From contig NZ_PDJI01000004.1 in NCBI RefSeq assembly GCF_002563695.1, forward strand, positions 2,728,001 to 2,792,000: a DNA stretch of 64,000 nt. The letters are read 5' to 3'. The notes beneath the pieces were generated by a model that worked only from the letters and a program-made list of their open reading frames with translations, was not told where the DNA came from and did not search any database. Source of the stretch: Georgenia soli. Lineage in GTDB: Bacteria > Actinomycetota > Actinomycetes > Actinomycetales > Actinomycetaceae. Below are positions 15,937 through 25,624 of this stretch, one piece after another. The translations under genes and the position numbers were made by a program. Every line of letters begins with the position of its first letter. The first letter of the stretch is position 1.

Positions 15937-18513
15937 ATGTTTGAACGATTTACCGACCGTGCCCGTCGTGTGGTGGTCCTCGCCCAGGAAGAGGCGCGGA
16001 TGCTCAACCACAACTACATCGGCACCGAGCACATCCTCCTCGGCCTGATCCACGAGGGAGAGGGCGTCGCCGCCAAGGCGCTCGAGGCCCTCGACATCTC
16101 GCTCGAGGCGGTGCGTGCCCAGGTCACCGAGATCATCGGCGAGGGACAGCAGTCCCCGTCGGGCCACATCCCGTTCACGCCGCGAGCCAAGAAGGTTCTC
16201 GAGCTGTCCCTGCGCGAGGCGCTGCAGCTCGGCCACAACTACATCGGGACCGAGCACATCCTGCTCGGCCTCATCCGTGAGGGCGAGGGCGTCGCCGCCC
16301 AGGTGCTGACCAAGCTCGGCGCGGACCTCAACCGTGTCCGCCAGCAGGTCATCCAGCTGCTCTCCGGCTACCAGGGCAAGGAGCCGGTGTCGGCCGGCGG
16401 CCCCACCGAGGGGCAGCCCTCCGGCTCCGCCGTGCTCGACCAGTTCGGGCGCAACCTCACCCAGGCCGCCCGCGAGGGCAAGCTCGACCCCGTCATCGGC
16501 CGCAAGCAAGAGGTCGAGCGGGTCATGCAGGTGCTCTCCCGGCGCACCAAGAACAACCCGGTGCTGATCGGTGAGCCCGGCGTCGGCAAGACCGCCGTCG
16601 TCGAGGGCCTCGCCCAGGACATCGTCCGCGGCGACGTGCCGGAGACGCTGAAGGACAAGCAGCTCTACACACTCGACCTCGGCTCCCTGGTGGCCGGGTC
16701 GCGCTACCGCGGTGACTTCGAGGAGCGCCTGAAGAAGGTGCTCAAGGAGATCCGTACCCGCGGCGACATCATCCTGTTCATCGACGAGATCCACACCCTC
16801 GTCGGTGCGGGTGCCGCCGAGGGCGCGATCGACGCGGCCAGCATCCTCAAGCCGATGCTGGCGCGCGGCGAGCTGCAGACCATCGGGGCGACCACCCTCG
16901 AGGAGTACCGCAAGCACATCGAGAAGGACGCCGCGCTCGAGCGCCGGTTCCAGCCGATCCAGGTGGCCGAGCCGACGCTCGCGCACACCATCGAGATCCT
17001 CAAGGGCCTGCGCGACCGCTACGAGGCGCACCACCGCGTCTCCATCACCGACGAGGCGCTCGTGGCCGCCGCCACCCTGGCGGACCGCTACGTCTCCGAC
17101 CGGTTCCTGCCGGACAAGGCGATCGACCTCATCGACGAGGCGGGCGCGCGGCTGCGCATCCGCCGCATGACGGCGCCGCCGGAGCTGCGTGAGCTCGACG
17201 AGCGCATCGCCGAGGTCCGCCGCGAGAAGGAGTCGGCGATCGACGACCAGGACTTCGAGAAGGCCGCGCGCCTGCGCGACCAGGAGAAGACCCTGGGCGA
17301 GCGTCGCCTCCAGCGCGAGAAGGCCTGGAAGAACGGTGACCTCGACGCGGTCTCCGAGGTCGACGAGGAGCTCATCGCCGAGGTGCTGGCGATGTCCACC
17401 GGCATCCCGGTCTTCAAGCTCACCGAGGAGGAGTCCTCCAAGCTCCTCCACATGGAGGACGAGCTGCACAAGCGCATCGTCGGCCAGGACACGGCCATCC
17501 GTGCGCTGTCGCAGGCGATCCGCCGCACCCGCGCCGGTCTGAAGGACCCCAAGCGCCCCGGTGGTTCATTCATCTTCGCCGGCCCCACCGGCGTCGGGAA
17601 GACCGAGCTGGCCAAGGCGCTCGCCGAGTTCCTCTTCGGGGACGAGGACGCGCTCATCCAGCTCGACATGTCCGAGTTCTCCGAGAAGCACACCGTCTCG
17701 CGGCTCTTCGGCTCCCCGCCCGGGTACGTCGGCTACGAGGAGGGCGGCCAGCTCACCGAGAAGGTCCGCCGTCGCCCGTTCTCCGTGGTCCTGTTCGACG
17801 AGGTGGAGAAGGCGCACGCCGACATCTTCAACTCGCTGCTGCAGATCCTCGAGGACGGTCGCCTCACCGACTCGCAGGGTCGGGTGGTCGACTTCAAGAA
17901 CACCGTCATCATCATGACGACGAACCTCGGCACCCGGGACATCGCCAAGGGCCTGCTGACCGGCTTCCAGGCCCAGGGCGAGCTGTCCAACAGCTACGAG
18001 CGGATGAAGACGAAGGTCAACGAGGAGCTCAAGCAGCACTTCCGGCCCGAGTTCCTCAACCGCGTGGACGACGTCATCGTGTTCCCGCAGCTGTCCGAGG
18101 CCGAGATCATCCAGATCGTCGACCTGATGATCAGCCGCCTCGACCAGCGGATGCGCGACCAGGACATGACGATCGAGCTCACGCCCGCAGCCAAGGAGCT
18201 GCTCGCCGAGCGCGGGTACGACCCGGTGCTCGGGGCTCGTCCGCTGCGCCGCGCGATCCAGCGCGAGATCGAGGACGTGCTCTCCGAGAAGATCCTCTTC
18301 GGCGACGTCAAGCCCGGTCAGAAGATCCTGGTCGACGCCGAGGGCGAGGGCCTGCTCGGCCAGTTCACCTTCACGGGTGTCCCGGCCGGCGAGATCGAGA
18401 AGCCCGAGCCGGTCGCCGTCGGTCACGGCACGACCATCGAGCAGCGCGACATGCCGACGGCGCCCGAGGGCGGCGGCGCGGGCGGTGGCGGTCAGCTGCA
18501 GCCCGGTTCCTGA
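15937..18513 (+). CDS. clpC: ATP-dependent Clp protease ATP-binding subunit ClpC
   Basis: An 858-aa class I Clp unfoldase that feeds ClpP. Two Clp_N repeats span residues 1-145 ([15 protein letters not shown] and [15 protein letters not shown]). AAA1 has Walker A GEPGVGKT near residue 212, a UVR middle region lies near 420-455, AAA2 has GPTGVGKT near 549, and a D2-small domain follows. The ClpP-docking loop lies in the LTGFQAQGE region. A Gly-rich tail ends the protein. ATG at 15937 is chosen because [20 protein letters not shown] is the conserved N-terminus and GAGGAG sits seven bases upstream; the GTG six bases before it is too close. No ctsR or mcsB lies next to it. It is monocistronic, with a strong terminator. 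Confidence 0.97.
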   Translation: MFERFTDRARRVVVLAQEEARMLNHNYIGTEHILLGLIHEGEGVAAKALEALDISLEAVRAQVTEIIGEGQQSPSGHIPFTPRAKKVLELSLREALQLGHNYIGTEHILLGLIREGEGVAAQVLTKLGADLNRVRQQVIQLLSGYQGKEPVSAGGPTEGQPSGSAVLDQFGRNLTQAAREGKLDPVIGRKQEVERVMQVLSRRTKNNPVLIGEPGVGKTAVVEGLAQDIVRGDVPETLKDKQLYTLDLGSLVAGSRYRGDFEERLKKVLKEIRTRGDIILFIDEIHTLVGAGAAEGAIDAASILKPMLARGELQTIGATTLEEYRKHIEKDAALERRFQPIQVAEPTLAHTIEILKGLRDRYEAHHRVSITDEALVAAATLADRYVSDRFLPDKAIDLIDEAGARLRIRRMTAPPELRELDERIAEVRREKESAIDDQDFEKAARLRDQEKTLGERRLQREKAWKNGDLDAVSEVDEELIAEVLAMSTGIPVFKLTEEESSKLLHMEDELHKRIVGQDTAIRALSQAIRRTRAGLKDPKRPGGSFIFAGPTGVGKTELAKALAEFLFGDEDALIQLDMSEFSEKHTVSRLFGSPPGYVGYEEGGQLTEKVRRRPFSVVLFDEVEKAHADIFNSLLQILEDGRLTDSQGRVVDFKNTVIIMTTNLGTRDIAKGLLTGFQAQGELSNSYERMKTKVNEELKQHFRPEFLNRVDDVIVFPQLSEAEIIQIVDLMISRLDQRMRDQDMTIELTPAAKELLAERGYDPVLGARPLRRAIQREIEDVLSEKILFGDVKPGQKILVDAEGEGLLGQFTFTGVPAGEIEKPEPVAVGHGTTIEQRDMPTAPEGGGAGGGGQLQPGS

Positions 18514-18540
18514 GGAGCCAGGCACTCCGCACGGGAGAAA

Positions 18541-18573
18541 GGAGCCCGGCGACCCACGTGGTCGCCGGGCTCC
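18541..18573 (+). terminator. Terminator after clpC
   Basis: A perfect 14-bp stem (18541-18554 with 18560-18573) with a 5-nt loop lies 28 nt after the clpC stop. Confidence 0.85.
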
Positions 18574-18670
18574 TGCCGTCCCCGGGCCGCGCCTGTGCGA
18601 GCCGACCGCACCCAGTGCCGCCCCGTGCCGACAACGCCCTCAGTGCGCATCGGGGACCGTGGACGAGGAC

Positions 18671-19486
18671 TTAAGGCGTGGTCGCGGTGGCACCAGCCGC
18701 CGAAACTGCGGTGGCGGTAGCGGCCCGCGCGCCGTCGTCGACCGTCGAGCGGTCGCGGTACCGCTCGACGAAGGCGCGCACCACGGCGTGCGAGGCGCCG
18801 ACGTCGGCACGCGAGACCCGCTCGACGACGGCGTCCGCCTCGTCGGCAGGGAAGTACCCGGCGTGGCGGTAGACCTCGATGCGGGTGACGAGCGCGTCGC
18901 GGTCCATCTCCGGGTGGAACTGCGTGACGTACTGGTTCGCCCCGATCCGCAGCATCTGCACGGGGCAGGCCTCCGACGTCGCCAGCACCACGGCCCCGGA
19001 CGGCAGTGAGGTGCAGGCCTCCTTGTGGCCGACGTAGGCCTCGAAGGTCTCCGGCAGACCGCGCAGCAGCGGGTCCCGGCGGCCGGCCTCGGTGACCGAC
19101 ACCCGCACGGCCGACGTGTTCTCCGCAAAGGTGCCGTCGACTGTCCCGCCCGCCCGGCTCACCAGGGTGCCGACGCCGTAGCACACGCCGAGGAAGGGGA
19201 GGTCCCGGCGCAGCACCTCGTCGAGCAGCGGTCCGAGCTCCGCCTCCACCCGACGCTGCACCGCGCTCTTGCCGTCCTCGGGCACCGAGGCCGTGAAGGG
19301 ACTGCCCCCGAGAATCACCCCGGCGAAGCGGTCGAGGTCCAGCGGCGTGAACGTCCCGGCCTCCATGCGCACGCGGACCAGCTCCTCCGGACGGAGCCCG
19401 CCGTGACGGAGGAAGGAGGCGTACTCGTCGTCGGCCGCGACGTCCTCGTCGCGGGACGCGAGAAGCGCGAAGGGCCTGCCGGACAT
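18671..19486 (-). CDS. Class I glutamine amidotransferase-like protein
   Basis: A 271-aa cytoplasmic protein with a GATase-1 domain of the GuaA N-terminal/YfeJ type. The nucleophile Cys102 lies in FLGVCYGVG and the catalytic pair is His191 and Glu193 in TQFHPEMD, so the triad is intact. The oxyanion segment VILGGSP is present. It has no fused synthetase domain, so any ammonia acceptor must be another protein. ATG at 19486 is preferred; GTG at 19495, three codons earlier, is also possible. The C-terminal 15 residues are Ala/Thr-rich and vary in this family. It stands alone between clpC and a csbD-like gene, and its physiological role is unknown. Confidence 0.8.
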   Translation of the reverse strand: MSGRPFALLASRDEDVAADDEYASFLRHGGLRPEELVRVRMEAGTFTPLDLDRFAGVILGGSPFTASVPEDGKSAVQRRVEAELGPLLDEVLRRDLPFLGVCYGVGTLVSRAGGTVDGTFAENTSAVRVSVTEAGRRDPLLRGLPETFEAYVGHKEACTSLPSGAVVLATSEACPVQMLRIGANQYVTQFHPEMDRDALVTRIEVYRHAGYFPADEADAVVERVSRADVGASHAVVRAFVERYRDRSTVDDGARAATATAVSAAGATATTP

Positions 19487-19750
19487 GTCGACCACTTCAG
19501 CACCACCCGCCGTGCGGTGCCCCGGCCGTCCGTACCGCGTCCGCCGCCGGCCCGCTTCGCAGGCGGACGTCCAGATGCCGGGACGACGGCGGCGCTCGGT
19601 TGAGGCGTGAGGCGACCCGCCGTAGGTGGCGGCGTCCGACGCCGCGGGGCTCCGACGTCGCGACCGTGCAGGACCTCCGGGTGCGGCCGCCGCCTGCCCG
19701 TCCTACCGTTGAGGAGTCCCGGGAACGGGGCACTTGCGAAGGGAGCGACG

Positions 19751-19921
19751 ATGGGACTCGACGACAAGATCGGTAACGCGGCCGAGAAGAACGCGGGCAA
19801 GTTCAAGGAGGGCGTCGGCAAGGCGACCGACGACGAGAGCCTCGAGGCCGAGGGCAAGACCGACCAGGCCAAGGGCAGCCTCAAGCAGGCCGGCGAGAAC
19901 GTCAAGGACGCGTTCAAGTAG
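19751..19921 (+). CDS. CsbD family stress-response protein
   Basis: A 56-aa very hydrophilic, Lys/Glu/Ala-rich protein matching the CsbD/YjbJ family, with the typical NAAEKNAGKFKEGVGKATDD start and GKTDQAKGSLKQAGENVKDAFK end. CsbD-type proteins are induced by general stress in several bacteria, but no activity is known. ATG at 19751 follows GAAGGGAGCGACG. A strong palindromic terminator follows at 19942. Low complexity aside, length and pattern match the family. Confidence 0.85.
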   Translation: MGLDDKIGNAAEKNAGKFKEGVGKATDDESLEAEGKTDQAKGSLKQAGENVKDAFK

Positions 19922-19941
19922 AGCGCCACAGCCTTGGACAA

Positions 19942-19980
19942 GACGGGGCCCCGCAGGATGTGATCCTGCGGGGCCCCGTC
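19942..19980. terminator. Bidirectional terminator between csbD and ybdD
   Basis: A perfect palindrome of about 18-bp arms (GACGGGGCCCCGCAGGAT and complement) around a 2-3 nt centre lies between convergent genes and could end both transcripts. Confidence 0.8.
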
Positions 19981-19997
19981 GTCGTGCGGAGCGCGGG

Positions 19998-20189
19998 TCA
20001 GCAGCAGCGGCCCTGCGGGTTCCGGTCCTCCCAGTCCATCTTGTCCTTCCAGAACGCACGCTCGGAGAGCGGTGCGTGGCCCGGGTGGGTCCGGGCGTGG
20101 TGCTCGAGGTAGCGCTGGTACGCGTCCGCCCCGAGCACCCCGCGCAGGTACCAGACCACGCCGCGCCACGCCTTCACCAGCGTCGCCAT
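19998..20189 (-). CDS. ybdD: YbdD/YjiX (DUF466) family protein
   Basis: A 63-aa protein with the DUF466 pattern WRGVVWYLRGVLGADAYQRYLEHHARTHPGHAPLSERAFWKDK and a terminal Cys-Cys. In enterobacteria YbdD and YjiX are required partners of the pyruvate transporters CstA and BtsT. Here the ATG lies 2 bp after the cstA stop on the same strand, so the pair is an operon with that function inferred. The shorter ATG start at 20189 is preferred over an upstream in-frame start inside cstA. Confidence 0.9.
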   Translation of the reverse strand: MATLVKAWRGVVWYLRGVLGADAYQRYLEHHARTHPGHAPLSERAFWKDKMDWEDRNPQGRCC

Positions 20190-20191
20190 GA

Positions 20192-22441
<2,250 letters not shown>

Positions 22442-22608
22442 GCGCGTTCCTTGTGTGTCCGGGTTCGTCGTCGGTGTCCGGATTCGCCGTCGGCCTTGAC
22501 GTTCCGAGTGATTTTCGAGACAGAGTACGCCGGATTTCTCCGTCGAAAGGCGCCGGCCGCTCGCGTCTTCCGGGGCCCGCCCCTTCCGCCAGGGCCTTTA
22601 GTCTGCGC

Positions 22609-22624
22609 TGTGATCCGCCTCACT
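22609..22624. promoter_or_regulatory. CRP/GlxR-like site in the cstA-ppdK divergent spacer
   Basis: TGTGA-N6-TCACT (22609-22624) matches the CRP consensus TGTGA-N6-TCACA at nine of ten core positions. It lies 34 nt upstream of the ppdK -10 and 168 nt from the cstA start. cstA is a classic catabolite-controlled gene, so the position is plausible. Confidence 0.5.
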
Positions 22625-22657
22625 GCATATGCTCTTCAACGTGGCCGCGGTCACCCC

Positions 22658-22663
22658 TAGCCT
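22658..22663 (+). promoter_or_regulatory. -10 TAGCCT of ppdK
   Basis: TAGCCT is 33 nt before the ppdK ATG, giving a leader of about 27 nt that includes the GAGGAGAGG ribosome site. Confidence 0.45.
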
Positions 22664-22696
22664 GGCCGCGTACCCCGACGGCGAGGAGAGGTCGCG

Positions 22697-25405
22697 ATGG
22701 CCAAGTACGTGTACCGGTTCAGCGAGGGCGACAAGGACCAGAAGGACCTGCTGGGCGGTAAGGGGGCGAACCTGGCGGAGATGACGAAGATCGGTCTGCC
22801 GGTCCCGCCGGGGTTCACCATCACGACGGAGGCGTGCCGGGCGTACATGCGCGACGGGCACGTGCCGCCGGAGCTGCGCGTCGAGGTCACGATGGCGATG
22901 CGCGAGATCGAGGACACGATCGGGCGCCGGCACGGGGACTTCCACGAGCCGTTGCTGGTCTCGGTGCGCTCGGGGGCGAAGTTCTCCATGCCCGGGATGA
23001 TGGAGACCGTCCTCAACGTCGGCCTGAACGACGCGTCGGTGAAGGGGCTGGCGGAGTTCTCCGGGGACGAGCGCTTCGCGTGGGACTCCTACCGGCGCCT
23101 GATCCAGATGTTCGGCAAGACGGTGCTGGGCATTGACGGCGAGCTCTTCGCCGAGGCGCTGGAGGCGAAGAAGAAGCAGGTCGGCGTCACCACGGACGTC
23201 GAGCTCGGTGCCGAGGACCTCAAGGACCTGGTGGAGACGTTCAAGCAGATCGTGCGCGAGCGGTGCGGCCGGGAGTTCCCTCAGCACCCGCGCGAGCAGC
23301 TGGACATGGCGATCGAGGCGGTGTTCGGGTCCTGGAACACCGAGCGGGCGCGGTTGTACCGGCGCCGGGAGCGGATCCCGAACGACCTGGGCACCGCGGT
23401 CAACGTGGTCACGATGGTGTTCGGCAACCTCGGGGAGACCTCCGGGACGGGGGTGGCGTTCACCCGCGACCCGTCCACGGGTCACTCCGGGGTGTACGGG
23501 GACTACCTGCCCAACGCGCAGGGCGAGGACGTCGTCGCCGGCATCCGCAACACCCTGACGCTGAACGAGCTCGAGAGCCTGGACAAGAAGTCCTACGACG
23601 AGCTGCTCCAGGCGATGCGACGCCTGGAGACGCACTACCGGGACCTGTGCGACATCGAGTTCACCATCGAGCGCGGCAAGCTGTGGCTGCTGCAGACCCG
23701 GGTGGGCAAGCGCACCGCCGGTGCGGCGTTCCGGGTGGCCACCCAGCTGGTCGACGAGCACCTGATCACCATGGACGAGGCGATCTCGCGCGTGACGGGC
23801 GCGCAGCTGTCCCAGCTGCTCTTCCCCCAGTTCGACGGCGACGCCGAGCGTCAGCTCCTGACGAAGGCGATGGCGGCCTCGCCCGGCGCGGCGGTGGGGG
23901 AGATCGTGCTGGACAACGCCCAGGCGCTCGAGCGGTCCAACGCGGGCGCGAACGTGATCCTGGTGCGCCGGGAGACCAACCCGGACGACCTGCAGGGGAT
24001 GATGGTCGCCGCCGGGGTGCTGACCGCGCGGGGCGGGAAGACCTCCCACGCCGCCGTCGTCGCGCGCGGCATGGGCACGACGGCGGTCGTCGGCGCGGAG
24101 GAGCTCGACGTCGACGTCGCCGCGCAGGAGGTCCGCGTCGACGGCCAGGTGCTGCGCCCGGGCGACGTCATCGCGCTGGACGGCTCCACCGGTGAGGTGT
24201 TCCTCGGCGAGGTGCCCGTGGTCGACTCCCCGGTGATGCGCTACATCGCCGAGGGCATGGACGCGGGGCTGGCGGCGAGCGAGGACGAGGCCACCCGTGA
24301 GCTCGTGCTCGCCGTCGACCGGATCCTCACCCACGCCGACGACGTGCGCCGGATGCAGGTCCGCGCCAACGCCGACACCGCCGAGGACGGGCGCCGGGCC
24401 CGGGAGCGCGGCGCGCAGGGCGTGGGGCTGTGCCGCACCGAGCACCAGTTCCTCGGCGAGCGGCGCGAGTACATCGAGCACCTCGTCCTGGCGGAGGGCG
24501 ACCAGGCCCGCGAGGCGGCGCTGGCGGAGCTGCTGCCGCTGCAGCGCCAGGACTTCGTCGACCTGCTCGAGGCGATGGACGGCCTGCCGACCACGATCCG
24601 GCTCATCGACCCGCCGTTGCACGAGTTCCTGCCCGACCTGACGGACCTGGCGGTGAGGGTGGCGCTGGCGAAGGAGCGCGGCGAGAGCGCCGAGCGTGAG
24701 GAGAAGCTCCTCGCGGCCGTGCACCGCATGCACGAGCAGAACCCCATGCTCGGCCTGCGCGGGGTGCGCCTGGGCCTGAAGGTGCCGGGCCTGTTCGCCC
24801 TGCAGATCCGGGCCATCGCCGAGGCCACCGTGGCGCTGCGGCAGGCGGGGAAGGACCCCCGCCCGGAGATCATGGTCCCGCTCGTCGGCTCGGTCCGGGA
24901 GCTGCAGATCGTCCGGGAGGAGGCCGAGGGCATCCTCGCCGAGGTCGGCCGGGCGGCCGGCACCAGGCTGGACCTGCCGATCGGGTGCATGATCGAGCTG
25001 CCGCGTGCTGCGCTGACCGCGCACCGCATCGCCGAGGAGGCCGACTTCTTCTCCTTCGGCACCAACGACCTGACCCAGACCACCTGGGGCTTCTCCCGCG
25101 ACGACGTCGAGGGCGCGTTCTTCGCCGACTACCTCGAGAACGGGGTGCTGACCATCTCCCCGTTCGAGACCCTCGACGCCGACGGCGTCGGCGCCCTCGT
25201 CAAGGCCGGCGTGGAGGGCGGCCGGCACACCAAGCCGGGTCTGCACCTGGGCGTGTGCGGCGAGCACGGCGGCGACCCCGAGTCCATCCACTTCTTCCAC
25301 CAGGCCGGGCTCGACTACGTCTCCTGCTCCCCGTTCCGCGTCCCCATCGCCCGCCTCGAGGCCGGCCGCGCCGCCGTCATGGCCGGGGAGGACGCCACCG
25401 CATGA
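22697..25405 (+). CDS. ppdK: Pyruvate, phosphate dikinase
   Basis: A 902-aa enzyme interconverting pyruvate + ATP + Pi with PEP + AMP + PPi. The N-terminal ATP-grasp domain begins MAKYVYRFSEGDKDQKDLLGG and includes the SVRSGAKFSMPGMMETVLN segment. The central phosphohistidine domain has GGKTSHAAVVARGMG with catalytic His451. The C-terminal PEP/pyruvate TIM barrel has the catalytic Cys in HLGVCGEHGGDP and the FFSFGTNDLTQTTWG strand. Length and domain order are standard. It is divergent from cstA, so imported pyruvate could be turned into PEP for gluconeogenesis. No ppdK regulatory protein gene (DUF299) is adjacent. A five-unit repeat array follows. Confidence 0.97.
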   Translation: MAKYVYRFSEGDKDQKDLLGGKGANLAEMTKIGLPVPPGFTITTEACRAYMRDGHVPPELRVEVTMAMREIEDTIGRRHGDFHEPLLVSVRSGAKFSMPGMMETVLNVGLNDASVKGLAEFSGDERFAWDSYRRLIQMFGKTVLGIDGELFAEALEAKKKQVGVTTDVELGAEDLKDLVETFKQIVRERCGREFPQHPREQLDMAIEAVFGSWNTERARLYRRRERIPNDLGTAVNVVTMVFGNLGETSGTGVAFTRDPSTGHSGVYGDYLPNAQGEDVVAGIRNTLTLNELESLDKKSYDELLQAMRRLETHYRDLCDIEFTIERGKLWLLQTRVGKRTAGAAFRVATQLVDEHLITMDEAISRVTGAQLSQLLFPQFDGDAERQLLTKAMAASPGAAVGEIVLDNAQALERSNAGANVILVRRETNPDDLQGMMVAAGVLTARGGKTSHAAVVARGMGTTAVVGAEELDVDVAAQEVRVDGQVLRPGDVIALDGSTGEVFLGEVPVVDSPVMRYIAEGMDAGLAASEDEATRELVLAVDRILTHADDVRRMQVRANADTAEDGRRARERGAQGVGLCRTEHQFLGERREYIEHLVLAEGDQAREAALAELLPLQRQDFVDLLEAMDGLPTTIRLIDPPLHEFLPDLTDLAVRVALAKERGESAEREEKLLAAVHRMHEQNPMLGLRGVRLGLKVPGLFALQIRAIAEATVALRQAGKDPRPEIMVPLVGSVRELQIVREEAEGILAEVGRAAGTRLDLPIGCMIELPRAALTAHRIAEEADFFSFGTNDLTQTTWGFSRDDVEGAFFADYLENGVLTISPFETLDADGVGALVKAGVEGGRHTKPGLHLGVCGEHGGDPESIHFFHQAGLDYVSCSPFRVPIARLEAGRAAVMAGEDATA

Positions 25406-25446
25406 CCCGCCACGCTCCGGCGAGCAGCGCCCGCCCGTCCTCCGGC

Positions 25447-25541
25447 GAGTCGTCACCAACTCGGTGAGTCGTCACGAACTCCCTGAGTTGTCACGAACTC
25501 CGTGAGTCGTCACGAACTGCCTGAGACGTCACGAACTCCCG
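25447..25541. repeat. Five-copy 19-bp tandem repeat with internal dyad
   Basis: Five 19-bp units begin at 25447, 25466, 25485, 25504 and 25523 with consensus GAGTCGTCACGAACTCCCT. Each contains a near-palindrome (GAGT-CGT-C-ACGA-ACTC). The array lies between the ppdK stop and the next gene, 84 bp before the latter's start. Confidence 0.85.
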
Positions 25542-25611
25542 CGGTTTGTCCGCTCGCCGGAGGGGCACGTCCGCACGCCGGATGCGCGGCTCCGCCCCTC
25601 CGGCGCCGTGC

Positions 25612-25617
25612 CAGACT
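25612..25617 (+). promoter_or_regulatory. Leaderless-type -10 CAGACT of the FAD/Fe-S gene
   Basis: CAGACT is followed by 7 nt and GTG at 25625; no Shine-Dalgarno is visible. It lies 71 nt after the 19-bp repeat array. Confidence 0.4.
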
Positions 25618-25624
25618 GGCGCGG

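Noticed and set aside
25447..25541. CRISPR array
   Set aside because: The 19-bp units are contiguous, with no unique spacers and no cas genes.
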